From positions 1-38,008 of the forward strand of contig CAIWKE010000001.1 of NCBI GenBank assembly GCA_903913215.1: DNA of 38,008 nucleotides, in the 5' to 3' direction. A model generated the notes under the pieces. The model made no database searches. It was not told where the DNA came from and worked only from the letters and a program-made list of their open reading frames with translations. The translations under genes were made by a program, and so were the position numbers. Below, piece after piece: positions 31,078 to 38,008 of this stretch. Within the stretch, counting starts at the first letter, position 1; every line of letters starts with the position of its first letter. This stretch comes from an uncultured Holophagaceae bacterium. Its GTDB lineage: Bacteria; Acidobacteriota; Holophagae; Holophagales; Holophagaceae.

Positions 31078-31578
31078 TCATCGGCCGCTCTCCTTGGAGG
31101 TCTTGAAGGGGACGCCGAACTCGATGCCCATGATCTCGAAACGGCCTTCTCCGGCCAAGGTCCAGGTGGCGGGTTCCTGGCGCAGCACCGCATGGGAGAG
31201 GGGTCCCCAGGCGGACTTCAGGTCCGCATAGCCGAAGCTGACATCCACTCGCAGGGTGGTTCGCCCCTTGGGGGCCAGATCCGCTCCCTCTGGGAAACTC
31301 ACCTGCCCGATGGCGTGGTTCTCACCCTGGGACTGCATCCGCAACTCGCCCGTGACCCGGCGGCTGCGCAGGCGCTGCTCACTCGGGTTGTCCACACCCA
31401 CGTCCAGACGCAGGCGCAGGCGGGACTGCTCAAGGGGGAAGGCCAACTCCACACGAGGTTCGACTCGATCCAGGGTGAAGCGCAGCTGTCGGGCTGCCTC
31501 CTCATAACGCAGGGCCGGATTGAGGGCGTTGCAGCCGACCAGACCCAGCAGCGCAGGGATAACCAGCCAGCGGCGCAT
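31078..31578 (-). CDS. LEA type 2-like lipoprotein
   Basis: The product (166 residues) starts at ATG 31578, overlapping the queD stop as TGATG. MRRWLVIPALLGLVGC is a lipoprotein signal with lipobox LVGC. The mature part (VELAFPLEQSRLRLRLDVGV, DNPSEQRL, GQVSFPEGADLAPKGRTTLR) resembles the LEA2/water-stress beta-sandwich domain found in bacterial envelope lipoproteins. Function is unknown. Coupling to queD is probably positional rather than functional. Confidence 0.75.
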   Translation of the reverse strand: MRRWLVIPALLGLVGCNALNPALRYEEAARQLRFTLDRVEPRVELAFPLEQSRLRLRLDVGVDNPSEQRLRSRRVTGELRMQSQGENHAIGQVSFPEGADLAPKGRTTLRVDVSFGYADLKSAWGPLSHAVLRQEPATWTLAGEGRFEIMGIEFGVPFKTSKESGR

Positions 31579-31925
31579 CAGACGCCCCGGTATATCACAC
31601 AGTTGTCGGTGGTCTCGTAGACCTCGATCTGGCAGAGCAGGGGCAGAAACGGCTTCAACTGCTCCCAGATCCAAACGGAGATATTCTCCGCCGTGGAGAG
31701 AGGAATCAGGTCATTGAGGAAGCGGTGGTCCAGCTTGGCGATGACCCGATCCACGACCACCTTAGACAGGTCATCGAAGTCGATGATCATGCCGGTCTCG
31801 GGGTTCACGGTCCCCTCCAACAGCACGAACAGCTTGTAACTGTGGCCGTGGAGGTTGCGGCACTTGCCCGGGTGGTTGTAAATGAAGTGGGCGGCTTCGA
31901 ACCAGTATTCTTTGCGCAGGATCAT
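31578..31925 (-). CDS. queD: 6-carboxy-5,6,7,8-tetrahydropterin synthase
   Basis: QueD converts 7,8-dihydroneopterin triphosphate to 6-carboxytetrahydropterin, the second step of queuosine and 7-deazaguanine synthesis. The product (115 residues) has zinc ligands H13, H26 and H28 (FEAAHFI, CRNLHGHSY), the Cys nucleophile C22, LDHRFLN, STAENIS and VYETTDNC with the catalytic Glu. ATG 31925 is preferred; GTG 31934 would add three residues and touch the upstream terminator. No other queuosine gene is in the window. The strong hairpin ending 12 nt upstream is notable (see findings). Confidence 0.93.
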   Translation of the reverse strand: MILRKEYWFEAAHFIYNHPGKCRNLHGHSYKLFVLLEGTVNPETGMIIDFDDLSKVVVDRVIAKLDHRFLNDLIPLSTAENISVWIWEQLKPFLPLLCQIEVYETTDNCVIYRGV

Positions 31926-31936
31926 GGCACTCACGA

Positions 31937-31964
31937 AGAAAAGGCCCCGCGAGGCGGGGCCTTT
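31937..31964 (-). terminator. Intrinsic terminator after the SLBB exporter gene
   Basis: AAAGGCCCCGC (31940-31950) and GCGGGGCCTTT (31954-31964) form an 11-bp stem with a 3-nt loop. On the minus strand it continues TTTTCTTC, a canonical intrinsic terminator, 32 nt after the SLBB stop. The other side has TTT, so some bidirectional use is possible. Confidence 0.85.
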
Positions 31965-31995
31965 CCAGTGTAATCCAGGAATCGGGCCGTCAAGC

Positions 31996-34767
31996 CTACA
32001 AGTGGCCCGAGCTGGCTAAGGCATTCAGGATCAGTGCCAGTGGAGTTAGGGCCTGGAGGTTCTCCTGCCAGTTGGTGTCGCGGCGGAAGCGCTGAGGCAC
32101 CAAGACGGTGTCGCCGGGCTCCACAGGCTTACCTTCCACCCAGCTGTCCAGAATTCTGCCATCGGCCTTGAGCAGGCGGATATTGGAGGAGTCCGCATTG
32201 CGCGTAGTGCCGCCCGCCAGCTTCAGCAGGTCAGAAACCTTCATGCCCTTTTCCACCCGGTAGGTTGCGAAGGGGCTGGCGGTCTCGCCCACAACGTAAG
32301 CAGCCTCCGTGGCACGGGGGATGATGAGTTCGTCCCCATCCAGCAGTTCCACATCCGCTTGGGCGTCGCCCTTCAGGGCCTGCTCAAAGTTCACCACCAT
32401 GCGACTGATGCTCTTCACGGAGAGGCTGTGCAACAGGGGGTTGCGCTCCAACTGCCCAGTGGTGGGCTGGCGCTTGGTCTCGTTGAGGCGCTCCAGGATC
32501 TCGTTGATGCCCTTGGCCGTGGGGTCCTTGGTGCCCAAGCCTGAGGCCTCGGCTGCGGCGTCCAGAGCTGAATCCGATTTGCTCAGGCGGCGCAGGAATA
32601 TGCCCGCCTTGGGCATGGCCTCGCCGGTGAGACCACCAGCACGAAGCACAAGGCTGCGCAGGGTGGGCCGCACTGCATCCAGAGTGTATGTGCCCGGGCG
32701 GACCACCTGACCTGAGATCTTCACCGTGCGGTGCACCTTGAAGTCCGGCTTTTCGAAGAGGCTCAGCTGGTCATCGGCCTGGATGCGGGGGTTCACCTCA
32801 TCATCCAGGAGGGCGACAGGACTGTTCTGCTGGGTGGAGAGCAAGCGGGAGAGATCCAGCCGAATGACCTCGCTGGCCTTGCCTTCGGTGCTCCGGGCCA
32901 ATTCGGCCACGAGACGGTCAGCAGCCTTCTGGGGCACGCCGGCCCGGAAGATCAGATCCGAGGCTCGCATGCCCTCGTGGAACCGATAGGTGCCGGCGCG
33001 AGTGACGGGGCCCAGAACTGTAACGAAGGTGGGTAGGCGCAGATCCTCCAGGCGGAACAACTCCACCCGGTCCCGGTCCTCCAGCAGTAGATTGTGGGCA
33101 GTATCCCCCGCCAGGGCCTTGTCCACATCGAAGCTCTGGAAGCGGGTGGTGCCGTCCGTGGCAGTGTGCACCACTTCGCCCCGGGCCCGGAAGGTGTCGG
33201 GCAGTATCTGCTCGTCACGCTTGAGCAGGTCGGCAATGCGCATGCCCTCGGTGCGGGCAAAGGCACCCGGGATCCGGATCCAACCGGACAGTTCCACGAC
33301 GGGCCCGGTTCGCTCGCGGCGCACTGGGGCCGACAGCACATCGCCACGCCCAAGCTTGACTTGGGCGACCTGAGCGATGGCCACATCCTGGCCCCGGGTC
33401 ACGCCTGAGGCATCCAGATGCCGCAGGCTTAGTGTTCCCTCGCCAGCCTCGCCTGCGAATCCCCCAGCGAAACGCAGGGCGTCGGCAGCGGTCTCCCCTG
33501 TCTTCATTTCGAACTGCAAGGCCGGGGCCTTTCCGGTCCGCTCCCAGGACTGCAGCCAAGTGGGACGGGTATCATCACCTCTGGCGCCAAGCACGGGCAT
33601 CTCGGTCGTCTGGTCGATCTGGATGCGATGGTCACTCACCGGGACTTCCTTCAGGGTCACGGCCTGGCGCTTTAGGAGGAAAAGTCGATCTTCCAGAGCA
33701 GCCCGTTCCCCAAGACCAAGGGGTGCAGGCTTGGCCACCTGGAGCTCTCCCGCTCGCACAGTCCGTTCCTGGTCCTCGCCTTGTGTCTGGCTTGGGTTCA
33801 ATTGGAGGTCTATGGCTCGGATTTCCCGCTGGACCCGCTCCCGCTGCTCCTTCATGGGGTCCAGGTCCTTTACTTCATCATCGTAGGAGCGGCCCTTCTC
33901 CTTAGCGTCCTCAGGAGTGGCCACCACCCGTTGGAAGGCGCCTTCCAGCAATACCTGGTTCTGGGCCAGGGGCACGAAGATCGTGTCCCCGCTCTGCAGG
34001 GCCACGTTGGGATTGCCCAAGCCCTCAGCTCGCAGGGGATAGAGGTCCAGGCTGTACACCGGGTGCCCGCCGCGCATGACGCGGATGTCCCGGTAGCTGC
34101 CCACGGCCGTGGGGCCGCCCGCCATGCTGAGAACGTTCACCAGGGAACTAAGGCTGGAGACCAAGTAGCTCCCGGGCTTGTAGACCTCACCCATCACGAA
34201 GACCCGCACCTCACGGAGCTTGATGACCTGCAAATCCACCGTGGAACGGGAGAAGTTGCGGCCCACCAACCCCTGCACCACAGCCTTGGCCTTGCCCAGG
34301 CTGAGCCCACCCACCTTGGCCGTGCCTACCTTAGGGATGACGATCTCGCCGCGGCCATCCACCTGGACCGGGAGATCGAACGTGGCACTGCCGAAGACGT
34401 TGAGATTCAGACGATCCCCTGTACCCAGCACGTAGTCCTCGGCGATGCCACCTTCCGTAGCTGCCGAGCCCCGCTGCCGCACGGCAAAGAGATCAGAGGC
34501 GAAGCGCTTGGGCCCCTTCTCCCGACGTCTGATGGCCTGGATCTCCTGATCCTGCTTCTCGTCCTCGGTTTTCAGACGCACTACCTCTTCAAGCGTTGGC
34601 GCATTCGCAGCTGCACCCGCCGTTGGCTTGGTGGGCACCGCCTCGGCAGCCCCGACGGTTCCCTGGCCTGCCGCCTGTTTCAGGGCCTGAAGATCCAGGC
34701 CTTGAGGAAGTTGGGCCATGAGGGCTGCGCTAGCCAGCCATGGGACAAGGTAAGAAGCGATGCGCAT
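31996..34767 (-). CDS. Wza-like polysaccharide export protein with multiple SLBB domains
   Basis: The product (923 residues) starts at ATG 34767 with AGGA seven nt upstream and has a signal peptide (MRIASYLVPWLASAALMAQ). A Poly_export domain (about 108-190; YVLGTGDRLNLNVFG, GEIVIPKVGTAKVGGL) is followed by at least five SLBB-type segments: VFVMGEVYKPGSYLV, VELSGWIRIPGAFART, VTVLGPVTRAGTYRFHEG, VKISGQVVRPGTYTLD and AYVVGETASPFATYRVEKG. A charged coiled region (about 285-350) separates the first SLBB from the rest. Wza-type proteins (about 380 residues) form the outer-membrane channel for capsule or exopolysaccharide; longer multi-SLBB versions are common outside Proteobacteria. No lipobox Cys is seen. 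It follows the initiating transferase gene on the same strand. Confidence 0.9.
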   Translation of the reverse strand: MRIASYLVPWLASAALMAQLPQGLDLQALKQAAGQGTVGAAEAVPTKPTAGAAANAPTLEEVVRLKTEDEKQDQEIQAIRRREKGPKRFASDLFAVRQRGSAATEGGIAEDYVLGTGDRLNLNVFGSATFDLPVQVDGRGEIVIPKVGTAKVGGLSLGKAKAVVQGLVGRNFSRSTVDLQVIKLREVRVFVMGEVYKPGSYLVSSLSSLVNVLSMAGGPTAVGSYRDIRVMRGGHPVYSLDLYPLRAEGLGNPNVALQSGDTIFVPLAQNQVLLEGAFQRVVATPEDAKEKGRSYDDEVKDLDPMKEQRERVQREIRAIDLQLNPSQTQGEDQERTVRAGELQVAKPAPLGLGERAALEDRLFLLKRQAVTLKEVPVSDHRIQIDQTTEMPVLGARGDDTRPTWLQSWERTGKAPALQFEMKTGETAADALRFAGGFAGEAGEGTLSLRHLDASGVTRGQDVAIAQVAQVKLGRGDVLSAPVRRERTGPVVELSGWIRIPGAFARTEGMRIADLLKRDEQILPDTFRARGEVVHTATDGTTRFQSFDVDKALAGDTAHNLLLEDRDRVELFRLEDLRLPTFVTVLGPVTRAGTYRFHEGMRASDLIFRAGVPQKAADRLVAELARSTEGKASEVIRLDLSRLLSTQQNSPVALLDDEVNPRIQADDQLSLFEKPDFKVHRTVKISGQVVRPGTYTLDAVRPTLRSLVLRAGGLTGEAMPKAGIFLRRLSKSDSALDAAAEASGLGTKDPTAKGINEILERLNETKRQPTTGQLERNPLLHSLSVKSISRMVVNFEQALKGDAQADVELLDGDELIIPRATEAAYVVGETASPFATYRVEKGMKVSDLLKLAGGTTRNADSSNIRLLKADGRILDSWVEGKPVEPGDTVLVPQRFRRDTNWQENLQALTPLALILNALASSGHL

Positions 34768-34876
34768 TTAAATGTCCTAAAAAAATCACCCGGAGCGATC
34801 AGGGGCCAAGTGGCAACAGGCTGCCCTCTTCCGAGTATGCCGCAGCCACATCATAAATCAGGGCCGAATCGCCCAT

Positions 34877-35953
34877 TCAGAGCTTCAGATGGGAGCCCGA
34901 CTCACGGAGAGCGTCCGGGAGCATGAAGGGAATTTCCCGGCGCACCACAGCCTGGGGTTTTCTCCTGGTGTGCTTAATGGCGCGATCCCAGAAAACCTTC
35001 AATGCCAACGCAAGAAGGGCAACGAGACCCGCAGCGGACAGGAGGCGATGGCTGGGAAAGTGTGTCGATTGCAACATGGGGAGCACCCCCAACCCGAGCA
35101 GGATGGGCGTCGCGACCCAGGCACGCCCATGCACATGTTCCATCATCCAATGGTGGAGATGGCTCCGGTCAGCCACACCCAAGCCCTGCCCCTTCCACTT
35201 CCGGATGGACACCACGAGGGTCACATCGATGATGGGATAGGCAAACACCCAGAGCAGCATGTTTGGGTCCCGACCACCAAAGGCTTGGAGGCCCAGAATG
35301 GCAAACAGGGTTCCCAGCATCAGGGCTCCGCAATCCCCCAGGAAGTGATGGGCCTTGGGGAAGTTGAGAAGCAGCACCGCAACCAGTCCTCCCCAGGCCA
35401 GGGGGGACTGAATGCCTAAGCTCAAGCTCAGCACGCCAAGCAGTAGGGCCGCGAACCCCATAGAGAGTCCATTGATACCGTCGATGAGGTTGTAGGCCTG
35501 GGGAATGGCCCAAAACCAAAGCATCACAAGTGGGGCAACCAGAGCAGTGTTGGCCGCCAGGGAAAAGCCCAGGAACGTCACATGCCCAAGCGATTGGCCC
35601 ATCGAACGGAGGATATGAGCCGTCAGCAGGATGGACACGGCCAATCCCGCCATGGCCTTATAGCGGGCCCTGAGGTTAAAGCGATCATCCAGCAGGCCGA
35701 TAAAGGCCATGACATGAATGCCAATCCAATCAGGTAGATCCAGCCCAAAAAATCCACGCCCAGACATTTGGATGGCGATCAGGCCCACCCAAAGCGCCAT
35801 CCCCCCTGTCCGTGGCGTGGGTCGGGCATGGTGCTTGCGGTGCTTGTCCGGCCGGTCTATCCAACCCAGCGGTGCCACCCAACGGATCAGCGCCAAGGAT
35901 AGCAAGAAGCCCCAAGCACTACCGATGACAACCTGGATCCAAGTGGCTTGCAA
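34877..35953 (-). CDS. WecA/MraY-family undecaprenyl-phosphate sugar-1-phosphate transferase
   Basis: This membrane enzyme (358 residues, about ten helices) should transfer a sugar-1-phosphate from a UDP-sugar to undecaprenyl phosphate, starting a surface glycan. Family motifs are RPTPRTGGMAL, the Asp pair in GLLDDRFNLRARYK, NLIDGINGLSMG, FLGDCGALMLG and the carbohydrate-side DRSHLHH loop. DRSHLHH fits the WecA/TagO side rather than MraY. The start is TTG 35953 with GAGGG four nt upstream; no ATG lies near. The SLBB exporter follows after 109 bp, fitting a polysaccharide locus. Confidence 0.9.
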   Translation of the reverse strand: MQATWIQVVIGSAWGFLLSLALIRWVAPLGWIDRPDKHRKHHARPTPRTGGMALWVGLIAIQMSGRGFFGLDLPDWIGIHVMAFIGLLDDRFNLRARYKAMAGLAVSILLTAHILRSMGQSLGHVTFLGFSLAANTALVAPLVMLWFWAIPQAYNLIDGINGLSMGFAALLLGVLSLSLGIQSPLAWGGLVAVLLLNFPKAHHFLGDCGALMLGTLFAILGLQAFGGRDPNMLLWVFAYPIIDVTLVVSIRKWKGQGLGVADRSHLHHWMMEHVHGRAWVATPILLGLGVLPMLQSTHFPSHRLLSAAGLVALLALALKVFWDRAIKHTRRKPQAVVRREIPFMLPDALRESGSHLKL

Positions 35954-35973
35954 GTGACCCTCGATTCTTCAAT

Positions 35974-35982
35974 AGCATACCA
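35974..35982 (-). promoter_or_regulatory. Possible extended -10 promoter for the transferase gene
   Basis: On the minus strand TGGTATGCT is an extended -10 element about 20 nt upstream of the TTG start, leaving a short leader with GAGGG. No good -35 is seen. Confidence 0.3.
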
Positions 35983-36269
35983 GCGACTCGCCTGTGACCG
36001 TCCCAATTGTTTAGGCAAAACCGAACACGTACTTTCCCACTTCCGCCAAGCCAAAACAAGGAAATTTCATGCATTCCAGGTTACAGATTCGTTGCCTGGA
36101 TCCCACCCGGGGTGTCCTCAATGGAATCCGGCTCAGGCCAATTGAAGTCCCTGCTACCATGGGGATTGCCGATTTTCACCTCCTCCCCTTCGGCGGCGAC
36201 CTCTGCAGGAAGCCCACCTCCCCCTCCTGATCCAGGACTAGGCGGACGGGTTTCATGGAGCGATCGCGG

Positions 36270-36311
36270 GAGACCCGGAATGTGATCCGGGCTCAGGGGA
36301 GCCCTTTGGGC
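36270..36311 (+). promoter_or_regulatory. Hairpins in the pnp leader
   Basis: GAG.CCCGGA pairs with TCCGGG.CTC (36270-36294), followed by GCCC-TTT-GGGC (36301-36311), ending about 10 nt before the AGGAG of pnp. In enterobacteria pnp is autoregulated through a structured leader; whether that applies here is unknown. The rest of 35983-36269 shows no gene. Confidence 0.3.
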
Positions 36312-36331
36312 CTGCGGGTCCAGGAGCATTC

Positions 36332-38008
36332 ATGAACGCATTGAAATTCAACCCCACCACAGTCTCGGTGGACCTGGGCGGCACGCCCATCAGCATTGAG
36401 ACTGGCCGCATCGCCAAGCAGGCTCACGGCGCCGTGATTGTCCGCCAGGGCGACACTATGGTCCTCGTGGCTGTGTGCTACGGCACCCCCCGGGAAGGCA
36501 TCGACTTCTTCCCTCTCACCGTGGATTACCGCGAGCCCGTACTGGCCGCCGGCAAGATCCCCGGTGGCTGGTTCAAGCGCGAGGGTCGTCCCACCACCAA
36601 GGAAACCCTCACCAGCCGCCTCATCGACCGTCCCCTGCGCCCCCTCTTCGAGGAAGGCTACAACGGCGACACCATGGTCACCGCCCAGGTGCTGAGCTAT
36701 GACGGCCAGCACGCCCCCGAAGTGCTTGCCATGGTGGGTGCCTCTGCGGCTCTCATCATCAGCGAGATCCCCTTCGTGAACCCCATCGGCGGCGTCCGCG
36801 TGGGCCGCGTCAATGGTGATCTCGTGGTGAACCCCACGGTCGAGCAGCGGGCCGGCAGCGACATCGACCTCCTGGTGGCGGGCACCTCCGACGCCCTGGT
36901 GATGGTGGAGTGCGGCGCCAAGGAAGTCCTAGAAGCCGACATGGTCAAGGCCCTTGCCTTCGGCCACGAGCAGATCAAGACCCTCGTCAAGCTTCAGCAG
37001 GACCTGCAGGCCAAGGTCGGCAAGACCAAGGTCCAGGCCGTCAAGGCTGTCAGGAACGAAGACCTCTACAAGCAGGTCGCCGCCAGCTTCGCCGAGAAGC
37101 TCTTCACCGCCCTGACCATGAAGGTAAAGATCGAGAGCTACAAGGCCATCGACCTCCTCAAGAAGGAAGCCGTGGCCCAGTTCTGCTCCGAGAAGCCCGA
37201 GCTGAAGAAGGAGCTGGTGGCCTGCTTCGACGAGCTGAAGGAGACCCTCTTCCGCAATGCCATCCTCAAACAGGGTGTGCGTCTGGACGGCCGCAAGTTC
37301 GACCAGATCCGCCCCCTGAACATCGAAGTGGGCGTCCTACCCTCGGCCCACGGCAGCTGCCTCTTCACCCGCGGCGAGACCCAGGCCCTAGTCACGGCCA
37401 CCCTCGGCACCATCCAGAACACCCAGATCATCGACGGCCTGGAAGAGGAGTACCGTAAGAAGTTCTACCTGCACTACAACTTCCCTGGCTACAGCGTGGG
37501 CGAGTGCAAGCCCAACCGCGGGCCCGGCCGTCGCGAGATCGGCCACGGCATGCTGGCGGAGCGCTCCATCTTCGCCGTGTTCCCCACCCCCGAAGAGAAC
37601 CCCTACACGGTGCGCGTCGTCTCCGACATCACCGAGAGCAATGGTTCTTCCTCCATGGCCACCATCTGCGGCGGCACCCTCGCCCTCATGGATGCCGGCA
37701 TCAAGCTCCAGTCCCCGGTGGCGGGCGTGGCCATGGGCCTCGTGAGCGACGGTGACAAGTTCGTCGTCCTCTCCGACATCGCCGGCCAGGAAGACCACTA
37801 CGGCGACATGGATTTCAAGGTTGCCGGCACTGAGAAGGGCATCACCGCCCTCCAGATGGACATCAAGATCGGCGGCATCACCACCGAGATCCTCACCAAG
37901 GCCCTTGACCAGGCCAAGGCCGGTCGTCTGCACCTGCTGGACCTCATGGGCCAAGTGCTCGCCGCTCCCCGCGCCGAGTTCGCCAGCAACGCCCCCCAGA
38001 TGCAGAGC
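36332..38008 (+). CDS. pnp: Polyribonucleotide nucleotidyltransferase (C-terminus beyond window)
   Basis: PNPase degrades RNA 3' to 5' with phosphate and is a core mRNA decay enzyme. The frame is open from ATG 36332 (AGGAG five nt upstream) to the window end, 559 codons. The first RNase PH domain (about 10-145; QGDTMVLVAVCYGTPREG, DYREPVLAAGKIPGGWFKRE, RLIDRPLRPLF), a helical linker (about 240-310) and the second RNase PH domain (about 320-545; RLDGRKFDQIRPL, LFTRGETQALV, SDITESNGSSSMA) with the catalytic region LSDIAGQEDHYGDMDFKVAG are present. The KH and S1 RNA-binding domains would lie beyond the edge. No rpsO precedes it; the neighbour is the divergent transferase gene. With rng, two RNA decay enzymes are in this window. 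Confidence 0.96.
   Translation, partial: MNALKFNPTTVSVDLGGTPISIETGRIAKQAHGAVIVRQGDTMVLVAVCYGTPREGIDFFPLTVDYREPVLAAGKIPGGWFKREGRPTTKETLTSRLIDRPLRPLFEEGYNGDTMVTAQVLSYDGQHAPEVLAMVGASAALIISEIPFVNPIGGVRVGRVNGDLVVNPTVEQRAGSDIDLLVAGTSDALVMVECGAKEVLEADMVKALAFGHEQIKTLVKLQQDLQAKVGKTKVQAVKAVRNEDLYKQVAASFAEKLFTALTMKVKIESYKAIDLLKKEAVAQFCSEKPELKKELVACFDELKETLFRNAILKQGVRLDGRKFDQIRPLNIEVGVLPSAHGSCLFTRGETQALVTATLGTIQNTQIIDGLEEEYRKKFYLHYNFPGYSVGECKPNRGPGRREIGHGMLAERSIFAVFPTPEENPYTVRVVSDITESNGSSSMATICGGTLALMDAGIKLQSPVAGVAMGLVSDGDKFVVLSDIAGQEDHYGDMDFKVAGTEKGITALQMDIKIGGITTEILTKALDQAKAGRLHLLDLMGQVLAAPRAEFASNAPQMQS

Noticed and set aside
31926-31995. PreQ1 riboswitch before queD
   Set aside because: The interval is almost filled by the terminator hairpin, and I see no aptamer-like sequence with the A-rich tail expected of preQ1-I.
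1-38008. tRNA, rRNA or other known structured RNA genes
   Set aside because: I saw no cloverleaf with CCA end, no rRNA-like sequence and no RNase P, tmRNA or SRP signature; a covariance-model scan would be needed to exclude small RNAs.

Overview
The window is GC-rich bacterial chromosome with two lower-GC accessory patches. Long Ig-repeat surface proteins, a MocR-type regulator next to a Ser/Thr kinase with a tetratricopeptide-like tail, a cphB-cphA-Mur ligase cyanophycin cluster and an SLBB-type capsule exporter together suggest an Acidobacteriota genome, probably Holophagae (Geothrix/Holophaga-like). That assignment is inference from gene style; no rRNA or marker gene is present to settle it. 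Both window ends cut genes: an Ig/Kelch protein on the left (minus strand, C-terminus missing) and pnp on the right (plus strand, C-terminus missing).

Layout. 1-8072: two large minus-strand secreted proteins built from repeated Ig-like domains, separated by a short region with an IstB transposase remnant. 8073-12825: a divergent PdxR/MocR-like regulator with a direct-repeat operator upstream, overlapping a membrane Ser/Thr kinase by ATGA. 12994-20087: pantothenate genes panB, panC and panD, interrupted between panC and panD by about 4.9 kb of accessory DNA (14826-19688). That DNA holds a HigB-type toxin with a broken antitoxin, a three-gene minus-strand cassette whose central protein resembles the HUH domain of MobF relaxases but lacks their N-terminal tyrosines, and copy 1 of a 150-bp repeat. 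20296-25941: cyanophycinase, cyanophycin synthetase and an overlapping second Mur ligase without an ATP-grasp domain. 26164-27690: RNase G.

27740-30356 is a second accessory patch. It has an XRE regulator, a divergent small Cys-rich protein and an unknown 310-residue protein, followed by three decayed small ORFs (one resembling a Fic N-terminus). The divergent promoter is covered by a perfect 12+12 bp inverted repeat, and copy 2 of the 150-bp repeat lies at the right edge. Both patches carry TTGCGCAA palindromes and both end, next to core genes, in the same repeat in the same orientation, which suggests related insertions. 30357-31925: HAD hydrolase, LEA2-like lipoprotein and QueD. 31996-35953: Wza-like exporter and a WecA/MraY-family initiating transferase, i.e. 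part of a polysaccharide export locus. 36332 to the end: pnp.

Best candidates for something undescribed are the tyrosine-less MobF-like cassette (15600-18509), the 150-bp structured repeat that marks both patches, the XRE/Cys-rich/310-residue module with its symmetric operator, and the ATP-grasp-less Mur ligase coupled to cphA.
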